Positions 57,153 to 64,000 of a stretch of 64,000 nucleotides of DNA are shown piece by piece. The DNA is taken from the NCBI GenBank assembly GCA_945878885.1, contig CAMCUP010000008.1, forward strand, positions 18,461 through 82,460, given 5' to 3'. The notes under the pieces are model-generated. The model had not been told where the DNA came from. It did not search any database and saw only the letters and a program-made list of their open reading frames with translations. The stretch comes from Polynucleobacter meluiroseus (GTDB lineage Bacteria > Pseudomonadota > Gammaproteobacteria > Burkholderiales > Burkholderiaceae). The first letter of the stretch is position 1; every line of letters starts with the position of its first letter. Position numbers and translations under genes: made by a program.

Positions 57153-57941
57153 ATGGCGATGTCAGCGATGTACGAAACAATTTTAGTTAGTACCCACGGT
57201 AAGGTAGGTTTGATTACCCTTAATCGACCCAAGGCGCTCAATGCCTTAAGCCCTGAATTAACCCACGAGTTAGGGTTGGCTTTAGATGATTTTGAGGCCA
57301 ATGATGCAATTGCTGCAGTCGTCATTACAGGTAGTGAAAAAGCTTTTGCGGCTGGTGCAGATATCAAAGTGATGAAAGATTGGTCTTATATGGATGTATA
57401 TAAGGCCAATTTTGTTTCTGCTACCTGGGAGCGCTTAGCGCGTTTTCGTAAGCCCACCATTGCGGCAGTAGCCGGCTACGCCCTCGGTGGCGGTTGCGAG
57501 CTGGCCATGATGTGCGATTTTATTATTGCCGCTGACACCGCTAAATTTGGTCAACCCGAAATTACGCTTGGTACCATTCCAGGCGCAGGGGGATCCCAGC
57601 GCTTAACCCGCTTTGTAGGTAAATCAAAGGCCATGGAAATGGTCTTAACGGGCCGGATGATGGATGCAGCAGAGGCTGAGCGTAGTGGCTTAGTTAGCAG
57701 AGTCGTGCCAGCCGAAAAATTAATTGCTGATGCCTTGGCTACGGCCACAAAAATTGCCAGCCTGTCTTTACCAATCACGATGATGGCTAAAGAAGCGGTA
57801 AATATGGCTTATGAAGTGCCTTTGGCTGAAGGAATTCATTTTGAGCGGCGCTTATTTCACTCTACTTTTGCAACCGAAGATCAAAAGGAGGGTATGGCAG
57901 CATTTACTGAGAAGCGACCACCTGTCTTTAAAGATAAATAA
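57153..57941 (+). CDS. Enoyl-CoA hydratase/isomerase family protein
   Basis: 262 residues. [61 protein letters not shown] (first catalytic Glu, oxyanion hole) and [20 protein letters not shown] (second Glu) define a short-chain crotonase, enoyl-CoA hydratase. It hydrates 2-enoyl-CoA and could act on crotonyl-CoA from GcdH. Two further in-frame ATGs (57159, 57168) are possible starts; the last gives the usual 257 residues. Confidence 0.95.
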   Translation: MAMSAMYETILVSTHGKVGLITLNRPKALNALSPELTHELGLALDDFEANDAIAAVVITGSEKAFAAGADIKVMKDWSYMDVYKANFVSATWERLARFRKPTIAAVAGYALGGGCELAMMCDFIIAADTAKFGQPEITLGTIPGAGGSQRLTRFVGKSKAMEMVLTGRMMDAAEAERSGLVSRVVPAEKLIADALATATKIASLSLPITMMAKEAVNMAYEVPLAEGIHFERRLFHSTFATEDQKEGMAAFTEKRPPVFKDK

Positions 57942-57974
57942 AGAAATCTGTACATTTTTTAGAAATTATAAAAT

Positions 57975-58472
57975 TTGCTTAAGAACCTGTTTCATTTTCT
58001 GCGTGGTAGTAAATCTAAGCTCGGTTTTCAGCACAATGATGGTGGCCGAGTGGCTTCCGGATACAAGGGCTATGCGGGCGATTGCGTGGTGCGATCAATT
58101 GCAATTGTAGCTGAATTACCCTATGCGCAAGTTTATGAATCACTGCGGCAGGCAAACGCAGTCTATGCAGAAGGAAAGAGAGACCGCCTTGCAAGACAAT
58201 TAAATACCCGCGGCTCTTCGCCGCGCAATGGCAATCACCGCAAAGTATTCCATGATTATATTTTGGCACAAGGCTTTCAATGGGTGCCAACCATGAAGAT
58301 TGGTGGGGGCTGTCAGGCACACCTGAGGCTGAATGAAATTCCTCAAGGTAGGGTGATTGTGAAAGTATCAAAACACTTAACGGCTGTAATTGATGGCGTG
58401 ATTCATGATACGCATGATCCATCGCGGCAAGGCAGGCGCTGTGTATACGGCTATTACCTTAAAGCTAACTAA
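57975..58472 (+). CDS. Unrecognised protein, possible papain-like cysteine protease fold
   Basis: 165 residues from TTG 57975, with no clear ribosome binding site. I recognise no named family. Cys37 in GDCVVRSIAIV, His134 in VSKHLTAVIDG and Asp145 in GVIHDTHDP occur in the Cys-His-Asp order and spacing of papain-like (NlpC/C39-like) folds, and the strand pattern RVIVKVSKHLTAVIDGVIHDTHD is like that of those enzymes. No signal peptide, so cytoplasmic. Similar small proteins occur in phages and bacteria, as I recall. Function not known; inactive variants are possible. Confidence 0.7.
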   Translation: MLKNLFHFLRGSKSKLGFQHNDGGRVASGYKGYAGDCVVRSIAIVAELPYAQVYESLRQANAVYAEGKRDRLARQLNTRGSSPRNGNHRKVFHDYILAQGFQWVPTMKIGGGCQAHLRLNEIPQGRVIVKVSKHLTAVIDGVIHDTHDPSRQGRRCVYGYYLKAN

Positions 58473-58476
58473 AAAT

Positions 58477-59361
58477 TCAGATACCAGGGCCCCAGCGATA
58501 TTGCCAAAGTACATTAAGGATATTGAAATTATTACCAACCTTTGCATAGACGCCCTGACTAGCAGCAAAACGAATTGAATTTTTTTGATTGATAGGCAGC
58601 GCTAAGGTTGCACCAATACGCCAATTTTGAAGATAATTATTGTTGGTTCGGCCATCGATGCTGGTCTGCCCCCCAGTGTAGTAATTTACATCAGTTGCCA
58701 TCCAAGCCCCAGTTTTAAAGGTATAAACTACGTGGCCTGCACCCGAATAAATCGGGCTTTGGCTTAGTGAGTTACCCCCATAAAAATTTTTGTTTTCAGA
58801 AAAATAAGTAACTGATCCAGTGAGCTCTAATTGCCAAGGACCAAAAGCTTGAGAGGCACCAACGCCTGGACGAATAAACCAACGATTGGCCCCGATATTT
58901 AATAGTTTACTGCTGTCATAGCTACCCCACGGAATTGAGGTAGCAAGACTTGCGCCAATAATCAAATCTTGCTGGTAGTTTTTAAAATCTGCAATCGAGA
59001 GAGCTGGAGCGCCATATAAGTTCACTGACAGGGTTAAGAGCGGGTCGACTAAACCTTCTGTAACGCTGCTAATTGATTGTCCGCGAGCTGAATATGATCC
59101 AGACAGTTGTCCATAGGGCAGCGCTAAAGTAAGCTTGGCGGATTGCCCATTGATATCGTAAATATGCGTTAGGGCCACGACCTCAGAAGAGAGTTGATAA
59201 TTTGGGCTATTTACTTGGGTATAAGCGAGCCCAAGAAAATTAATATTGACGGGAGTATTGTTGTAAGCTCGCGGATCAATTTCTTGTGCTTGAGCAGTTA
59301 TAAATAGGCAGCAACAGAGTAGTAACCCACCCGTTTTTAGCGCTATCAAAACCCATTTCAT
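58477..59361 (-). CDS. Outer-membrane beta-barrel transporter (phenol degradation MetA-like)
   Basis: 294 residues. Signal peptide ending at TAQAQE, then an alternating-residue beta-barrel pattern with aromatic strand ends, finishing in LWQYRWGPGI. EIDPRAYNNTPVNINFLGLAYTQ, ALPYGQLSGSY and WRIGATLALPINQKNSIRFAASQGVYAKVGNNFNILNVLWQYRW match the PF13557 (Phenol_MetA_deg) family. It may let hydrophobic compounds cross the outer membrane. Single gene, convergent with the papain-like gene. Confidence 0.85.
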   Translation of the reverse strand: MKWVLIALKTGGLLLCCCLFITAQAQEIDPRAYNNTPVNINFLGLAYTQVNSPNYQLSSEVVALTHIYDINGQSAKLTLALPYGQLSGSYSARGQSISSVTEGLVDPLLTLSVNLYGAPALSIADFKNYQQDLIIGASLATSIPWGSYDSSKLLNIGANRWFIRPGVGASQAFGPWQLELTGSVTYFSENKNFYGGNSLSQSPIYSGAGHVVYTFKTGAWMATDVNYYTGGQTSIDGRTNNNYLQNWRIGATLALPINQKNSIRFAASQGVYAKVGNNFNILNVLWQYRWGPGI

Positions 59362-59628
59362 TCACTATTTTAACTGCCAATTCAATTGCAAGAAGTTTGG
59401 CAATTGGGGCGGGAGCGCTTACAATGCTAAAGGCTGGCTGATCAGGAAGTCTGACACTAAACAGACTAATAAAATATCAAACAATTCTCTTTTTTATTTC
59501 TTTTCGTTTGGATTATTTCTGCGGGATTGGTCGCGGCTGAAACTCCATGCAAGCCTCAGTCGCATAAGGTAACTGGCATACTGATGCCTTGTCCAAATTA
59601 ACAGCCCTATTTTGGGGGAGCCAAACAA
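59362..59628. other. 267-base intergenic region with a start-less signal-peptide-like frame
   Basis: Lies between divergent genes. On the plus strand, codons from 59476 (ATC) to the TAA at 59599-59601 read IKQFSFLFLFVWIISAGLVAAE, like a signal peptide, then a short Cys-containing tail TPCKPQSHKVTGILMPCPN. An in-frame TAA at 59470-59472 precedes it and there is no ATG, GTG or TTG before the hydrophobic stretch. It may be a decayed small gene or chance in a T-rich stretch. The GGGGGAG at about 59612-59618 is the ribosome binding site for the DUF1622 gene. Confidence 0.35.
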
Positions 59629-59973
59629 ATGACATTAATTGAAGTGATACAGGGCGTCAGCGATGTAATGGATGGGCTGGGAGTTGCGGTTGTTGCCCTT
59701 GGCGTTTTATGGGGTTTATTTGTTTTTATAAAAGATTTGTCTAAGATGCCGATTGATAATGCTTATAAGTTATTTCGTAATCAAATTATTCGTGCTTTAC
59801 TTTTGGGCCTTGAAATTCTAGTGGCAGGGGACATCATTCGCACAGTAGCAGTTAGCCCAACTTTAATGAGTGTTGCGGTACTAGGCGCAATTGTGGTCAT
59901 TCGTTGCTTCTTAAGCTGGTCGTTAGCCTTGGAAATGAACGGCCGCTGGCCTTGGCAGTCGCCGAAAAACTAA
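59629..59973 (+). CDS. DUF1622 membrane protein
   Basis: 114 residues with three membrane helices. VMDGLGVAVVALGVLWGLFVF, FRNQIIRALLLGLEILVAGDIIRTVAVSPTLMSVAVLGAIVVIRCFLSWSLALEMNGRWPW is the DUF1622 family, of unknown function. A strong GGGGGAG lies before the ATG. A stretch of 94 bases without features separates it from the symporter. Confidence 0.88.
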   Translation: MTLIEVIQGVSDVMDGLGVAVVALGVLWGLFVFIKDLSKMPIDNAYKLFRNQIIRALLLGLEILVAGDIIRTVAVSPTLMSVAVLGAIVVIRCFLSWSLALEMNGRWPWQSPKN

Positions 59974-60067
59974 ATTGGCAAGCTGCTCCGTGCCATAAAC
60001 GAAACTCAAAAAAGTCATGTAAATTGCAATTTATTCTATTTATTAGTATTGGTGAAAAATATTTACG

Positions 60068-61504
60068 ATGCTGCTTTGGTTTGTCATCATTTATTGGATT
60101 ATTTCAATTGGCATAGGTTTGTGGGCGGCCTTACGCGTAAAAAATACCGCTGATTTTGCGGTTGCAGGGCATAGCCTCCCGTTACCAATTGTTACTGCGA
60201 CTGTTTTTGCTACTTGGTTTGGGTCAGAAACAGTATTAGGCATACCGGCTACTTTTCTCAAGGAAGGCCTTGGCGGTATTGTTTCCGATCCCTTTGGCTC
60301 TTCATTATGTTTAATTTTGGTAGGCATATTTTTTGCCAAGCATTTATATAACCGTAAGATGCTCACGATTGGTGATTTCTTTCGTGAAAAGTACGGCCGT
60401 ACCGTCGAGGTATTAGTAACACTTTGCATTGTAGCCTCCTATTTGGGCTGGGTTGCCGCCCAAATTAAAGCGCTTGGCTTGGTATTTAACGTGGTTTCAG
60501 AGGGTGGCGTGAGCCAGACCATGGGCATGTTAATTGGCGCAGGGAGTGTATTAATTTATACCCTGTTTGGCGGAATGTGGTCGGTAGCAATTACCGATTT
60601 TATTCAGATGATTGTGATCGTAATTGGCATGCTATATATCGGCGGTGAGATGGCAATCGAAACTGGCGGTATTGGAGTCGTCATTGAGCATGCTGCGGCT
60701 GCAGGTAAGCTCAATTTTTGGCCTGATTTAAATTTAGCTGCCATCCTTGGGTTTATGGCGGCCTTATTTACGATGATGCTTGGCTCAATTCCACAGCAAG
60801 ACGTATTTCAACGCATTGCCTCGTCTAAAAATTCAAGGATTGCTGTGCAGGCCGCTATTCTAGGTGGAGTGCTTTATTTTATTTTTGCTTTTATTCCACT
60901 TTTTTTAGCTTACTCGGCTAGTCTTTTAGATCCAGAGCTAATTGCTAAATACATCAACTCAGATCCACAATTAATTTTGCCTAAATTAATTATCAATCAT
61001 GCACCATTGTTTGCCCAAATTATGTTTTTTGGAGCTTTATTATCAGCCATTAAGAGCTGTGCTAGCGCTACTCTTTTAGCTCCTTCCGTCACTTTTGCTG
61101 AAAATATTGTGCGTGGTTTTTATCAGCATTTAACTGATCATCAGCTTTTAAAAATGATGCGGATAACCGTGCTTTGTTTTACAGTCATTGTGACTATGTT
61201 TGCAATTAACTCTGAACTTTCTATTTTCAAAATGGTTGAGAGTGCCTATAAGATAACTTTAGTTTCCGCATTTATACCTTTGGCTTTCGGGGTGTATTGG
61301 TCTCGCGCTAATTCGCTGGGCGGTTTATTGGCTGTAGTTTTTGGCTTGGTGGTTTGGATTGCTTGCGAAATTTTTGCCCCACGCGGTATTGTGCCGCCTC
61401 AATTGGCTGGCTTATTTGCTAGTCTTGCTGGAATGCTAATTGGAGGATGGTTGCCTAATTCAGTTTCGCAGTATTTTTTAGCAGCATTTACTAAGAAGAC
61501 TTAA
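60068..61504 (+). CDS. Sodium:solute symporter (SSS family)
   Basis: 478 residues with about 13 membrane helices. ADFAVAGHSLPLPIVTATVFATWFGSETVLGIPATFLKEGLGGIVSDPFGSSLCLILVG, GDFFREKYGRTVEVL and SIPQQDVFQRIASSKNSRIAVQAAILGGV are SSS family landmarks (as in PutP/PanF). It takes up an organic solute with Na+; the substrate cannot be told. It is followed by a tandem 11-base repeat and the phytanoyl-CoA dioxygenase gene. Confidence 0.93.
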   Translation: MLLWFVIIYWIISIGIGLWAALRVKNTADFAVAGHSLPLPIVTATVFATWFGSETVLGIPATFLKEGLGGIVSDPFGSSLCLILVGIFFAKHLYNRKMLTIGDFFREKYGRTVEVLVTLCIVASYLGWVAAQIKALGLVFNVVSEGGVSQTMGMLIGAGSVLIYTLFGGMWSVAITDFIQMIVIVIGMLYIGGEMAIETGGIGVVIEHAAAAGKLNFWPDLNLAAILGFMAALFTMMLGSIPQQDVFQRIASSKNSRIAVQAAILGGVLYFIFAFIPLFLAYSASLLDPELIAKYINSDPQLILPKLIINHAPLFAQIMFFGALLSAIKSCASATLLAPSVTFAENIVRGFYQHLTDHQLLKMMRITVLCFTVIVTMFAINSELSIFKMVESAYKITLVSAFIPLAFGVYWSRANSLGGLLAVVFGLVVWIACEIFAPRGIVPPQLAGLFASLAGMLIGGWLPNSVSQYFLAAFTKKT

Positions 61505-61521
61505 CCAGCGCTTGAGTCCCT

Positions 61522-61543
61522 AGTATATTAGTAGTATATTAGA
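61522..61543. repeat. 11-base tandem direct repeat
   Basis: AGTATATTAGT is followed at once by AGTATATTAGA, one base different, in the 80-base gap before the PhyH gene. Eleven bases is one helical turn, so a regulator could bind both copies side by side. A replication slip is an equally good explanation. No protein is known to bind it. Confidence 0.5.
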
Positions 61544-61584
61544 CAGTGAGGCAACTGATTTAGCTTAATAAAAAAGGCGATAAT

Positions 61585-62445
61585 ATGCTTAAAACCCTTA
61601 CAGAACAACAAGTTAAAGAATATAAAGAACAGGGTTACCTGACGAAATTACGGGTTTTAAGTGTCGCGCAAACTCAGGAAATTCGCACGAAATTAGAGGC
61701 TTTTGAGGCAAGCCAAGGTAAGCCATTAAATGGCTCACAACGCCATAAAACCCATTTATTGTTCCCTTGGCTTAATGATTTGGTTCGCAATAGTGCTATT
61801 TTGGATGTGATCGAAGATCTGTATGGCGAAAATATATTGTGTTGGACTACTAATTTTTTTATAAAAGAGGCCAATGACCCTAGTTTTGTTTCTTGGCATC
61901 AAGATTCAACTTATTGGGGTCTATCTTCTCCCGATGTCATTACGGCATGGATTGCTTTATCACCAAGTAATGAGAAAAATGGTGCAATGGCAATAATTCC
62001 GGGTACCCATAGGCTTGATCAAGTGCCACATCGGGATTCTTTTGCAAAAAATAATTTACTTACTCGGGGCCAAGAAATTGCCATGGCAGTTGATGAGACA
62101 AAGGCCTTTACTTTGGAGCTAGAGCCTGGGGAGATGTCTTTACATCATGTGCGCATCATTCATGGCTCCCCACCAAATCCTTCTGCGGAGCGACGTATTG
62201 GCTTTGCCATTCGTTATATCCCTACTTTTGTGAAGCAAATTGAAGGAGACGACTCGGCAACCTTAGTGCGCGGGGTCGATACTTATCAAACCTTTACCCA
62301 CGAGCCTAGACCAAGCATAGATATGGCACCAGAATTTGTTGCCTTGCATCAAGCCATTACCGATAAGAGTGCAAAAATTTTATATAAAGATACTAAGGTT
62401 AATAGCTACGATGCTTCGATGGCTGATCCTAAGGAGCGGGCTTAA
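61585..62445 (+). CDS. Phytanoyl-CoA dioxygenase (PhyH) family protein
   Basis: 286 residues, a non-heme Fe(II)/2-oxoglutarate oxygenase. The iron ligands are His105 and Asp107 in SWHQDSTYWG and His193 in IIHGSPPN; the 2-oxoglutarate arginine is in AERRIGFAIRY. GAMAIIPGTHRLDQVPH is a family signature. It hydroxylates an unknown small molecule. A similar enzyme is seen near taurine- or phosphonate-type genes, but no such genes are here. No signal peptide. Confidence 0.92.
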   Translation: MLKTLTEQQVKEYKEQGYLTKLRVLSVAQTQEIRTKLEAFEASQGKPLNGSQRHKTHLLFPWLNDLVRNSAILDVIEDLYGENILCWTTNFFIKEANDPSFVSWHQDSTYWGLSSPDVITAWIALSPSNEKNGAMAIIPGTHRLDQVPHRDSFAKNNLLTRGQEIAMAVDETKAFTLELEPGEMSLHHVRIIHGSPPNPSAERRIGFAIRYIPTFVKQIEGDDSATLVRGVDTYQTFTHEPRPSIDMAPEFVALHQAITDKSAKILYKDTKVNSYDASMADPKERA

Positions 62446-62489
62446 ATAGTTAAGCGGCTACCAGACTAAGTATTTAGCTGATAGTAGAA

Positions 62490-62498
62490 GGGGGGGGG
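62490..62498. repeat. Nine-base G homopolymer
   Basis: A run of nine G in the short gap between the PhyH stop and the convergent thiol dioxygenase stop (62513). Such tracts slip during replication and are also error-prone in sequencing. It lies just downstream of both stops, so no protein is affected. Confidence 0.8.
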
Positions 62499-62512
62499 AT
62501 TTTGCTGCGGCT

Positions 62513-63124
62513 TCAAGTTTTAGGATTTGCAGAGCGATCCCATAAATTGGGGATTTGAGCGGATGAATAGCCGGAGACAAAACCTTTCTTTTCGCCAGTA
62601 TCTTTATGGTAAGTATGCCGATTGACTGCGCCAATATTTGCGCCATAGACATGAATGCTAATAGCGTTTTCGGTTGATGAAGCATTGCGCACCACATGAA
62701 TATCCCCAAGATCGGGGCTGACGGCCTCTACTTCACCAGCCTTCAGAATGGCTTCAGGCCCATCGGGCACTAGTTTTCCAGTGCTATCCTGCTGATACCG
62801 TTGGCTAATTTCAGAGCCACGCATCATGCCAATAAGGCCCCATACGCAGTGATCATGGATTGGAGTTTTATGATCTGGCCCCCAGACAAAACTGACGACT
62901 GAAAAACGCTCTAAAGGATCAGTATGTAATAAAAACTGTTGATAGTATTCAGGGTGATTAATGGTACAAAAGTCGGGCAACCAGGAGTCATTCGTTATTA
63001 GCTCTTTGAGCAGGGCCCCGCCTTGACTAACCAAGGTTGGTTCATCCTGCGTTTTATTGACTAAATGAGTCATAGAAATGACAAAATCTCGCAGGGGGCT
63101 AATTGGATGGCTAATTGCTTGCAT
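62513..63124 (-). CDS. Thiol dioxygenase, cysteine/3-mercaptopropionate dioxygenase family
   Basis: 203 residues, a cupin. Iron ligands are His90 and His92 in PIHDHCVWGLIG and His143 in GDIHVVRN. Ser156, His158 and Tyr160 give the conserved S-H-Y triad. The YQQFLLHTDPLERFSVVSFVWGP segment with glutamine near residue 62, in place of the cysteine-dioxygenase arginine, suggests a 3-mercaptopropionate dioxygenase rather than a true cysteine dioxygenase. It oxidises a thiol to a sulfinate with O2. Convergent with the PhyH gene. It adds to the sulfur theme of the window. Confidence 0.9.
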   Translation of the reverse strand: MQAISHPISPLRDFVISMTHLVNKTQDEPTLVSQGGALLKELITNDSWLPDFCTINHPEYYQQFLLHTDPLERFSVVSFVWGPDHKTPIHDHCVWGLIGMMRGSEISQRYQQDSTGKLVPDGPEAILKAGEVEAVSPDLGDIHVVRNASSTENAISIHVYGANIGAVNRHTYHKDTGEKKGFVSGYSSAQIPNLWDRSANPKT

Positions 63125-63309
63125 AGGGTTTCTCCATTAGGGCTTATTTTTGACAGCAGCAAAAGATTGTCTTATTAGCCTGCTAAAACGCAAAGATTAG
63201 GGTAAGCCCGCATTTTTATTGCAGCCTAAAAGTCAATATTCAAGTAATATATTAACAACATATTTGATTATTTAAATTGTTATCTAATTTACACCTAGGA
63301 GAGGCAGCA

Positions 63310-64000
63310 ATGAGTGTTGTATCTAAACCCATGTTTATGAACGAGCGCCAAAGAAAGTTTCGGGAAGGATATATTGGAGCGATTAGCCCTTTTTATAATG
63401 GCATAGTTCATATTGGGGTGATGTATTTGGTAGGAATTAGCGCAATTTATTATTGTGCTTCTCAATTGGTTGCTCCTGGATGGGCTTGGTTAACAATTAT
63501 TCCTGTAGCTATTGCCGGTAATTTTGTCGAATGGGGAATGCATTTCTTTGTGATGCACCGCTTGATTGATAAATTTGCTTTGCGTGCTATTTATGATCGC
63601 CACACCCGTCAGCATCATCAATACTTTACCGACAACGATTACACCATTGATACTACGCAAGAATTTAGAATTGTATTTTTCCCTTGGCGGGTATTAATTG
63701 TTTTAGGAATTTTTGGTACCCTTTTTGGTTACATTGCAGCCAAAATTTTTAATCCTAACGTCGGCTATATTTTATATATCACCATGGTTGGGCATTATTT
63801 ACTTTATGAAACTTTCCATTTTTGCTGCCATGTTCAAGAAAACTGGTTTGTACGCAACCTGCCATTTGTAAATACCATTCGCCGCCATCATGCTGCTCAC
63901 CATAATTTAGGCATCATGATGCATAAAAATATGAATTTAACCTTTCCAATAGCAGATTGGGCATTGGGTACTTCAGACGTCAAACGCAGTTTGCTCGGCA
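63310..64000 (+). CDS. Fatty acid hydroxylase / sterol desaturase superfamily membrane protein, C-terminus cut off
   Basis: Read by hand; open for 230 codons to the window end, so it is not in the ORF track. ATG 63310 has AGGAGAGG upstream. Several membrane helices are visible, together with the histidine clusters of diiron membrane hydroxylases: GMHFFVMHR, RHTRQHHQYF, HYLLYETFHF and RRHHAAHH. PF04116-type enzymes hydroxylate or desaturate lipids or carotenoids. The substrate is not known. The upstream gap (63125-63309), shared with the divergent thiol dioxygenase, is AT-rich without a clear operator. Confidence 0.85.
   Translation, partial: MSVVSKPMFMNERQRKFREGYIGAISPFYNGIVHIGVMYLVGISAIYYCASQLVAPGWAWLTIIPVAIAGNFVEWGMHFFVMHRLIDKFALRAIYDRHTRQHHQYFTDNDYTIDTTQEFRIVFFPWRVLIVLGIFGTLFGYIAAKIFNPNVGYILYITMVGHYLLYETFHFCCHVQENWFVRNLPFVNTIRRHHAAHHNLGIMMHKNMNLTFPIADWALGTSDVKRSLLG

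Noticed and set aside
58015-58422. 135-residue minus-strand ORF opposite the papain-like gene
   Set aside because: The plus frame has the coherent hydrophobic pattern and conserved-looking Cys/His/Asp motifs; the minus frame looks random. Some doubt remains because the plus gene itself is unrecognised.
1-64000. tRNA, rRNA, CRISPR, insertion sequence or prophage
   Set aside because: Gaps are short and I saw no tRNA cloverleaf, regularly spaced repeats, transposase or integrase. A tRNA or small-RNA scan by software would settle this.

Overview
The window looks like chromosome of a free-living, moderately AT-rich betaproteobacterium of the Burkholderiaceae, most likely Polynucleobacter or a close relative. 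This is inferred from gene order I recognise (mdh / GntR / sdhCDAB-sdhE-gltA / leuC-entericidin-leuD-leuB-asd-fimV-truA-trpFBA-accD-folC-SPOR-cvpA-purF-metZ), from families typical of Burkholderiales (DUF2863, Bug/TctC binding proteins) and from the compact layout. No database search was possible. I see no rRNA, tRNA, CRISPR array, insertion sequence or prophage, and no gene-free stretch longer than 300 bases.

Layout. 1-3122: a truncated aminotransferase divergent from yaaA, then a DUF2863 gene. 3193-4577 (minus): mdh followed by a small secreted protein. 4721-10547: a GntR/UTRA regulator, succinate dehydrogenase with its flavinylation factor, and citrate synthase. 10566-26784: one long plus-strand run of leucine, aspartate-family, tryptophan, fatty-acid, folate, purine and methionine genes with fimV, truA and a SPOR protein embedded. 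26911-28699 (minus): molybdate transporter modB-modC without modA. 28971-40427: a plus-strand sulfur-oxidation cluster: a SqrR/BigR-type regulator, a DUF2892 membrane protein, soxCDYZAXB, a periplasmic DsrE-like protein, a metallo-beta-lactamase-fold protein, a small cytochrome c, three YeeE/YedE transport proteins and a BLH-type sulfurtransferase. 40427-46347: phhB, DUF2244, a thioesterase, mnmH (selU), gcdH (minus), a queuosine-precursor transporter and msrPQ. 46348-64000: two Bug binding proteins, a gamma-glutamyltransferase, an ABC-F ATPase, assorted small or envelope genes, an SSS symporter, a PhyH dioxygenase, a thiol dioxygenase and a truncated membrane fatty-acid-hydroxylase-like gene.

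How the genes fit together. The first 27 kb is core metabolism. The distinctive part is the sox region. SoxAX, SoxYZ, SoxB and SoxCD make a complete periplasmic thiosulfate-oxidising system. SoxC is a molybdoenzyme, and the molybdate transporter genes lie divergently next door. The regulator keeps the cysteine pair of persulfide-sensing ArsR proteins. The downstream genes look like a module for importing thiosulfate or sulfane sulfur and passing it on in the periplasm and cytoplasm. MsrPQ (a second sulfite-oxidase-fold molybdoenzyme), MnmH with its rhodanese domain, and a thiol dioxygenase add to the sulfur theme.

Several starts in the ORF track are too long. I moved them to a better-supported start codon for sdhD, sdhA, the entericidin-like gene, fimV, modC, modB, soxY, soxX, the BLH protein, msrQ, the DUF3313 lipoprotein, the DUF1439 protein and the endonuclease.
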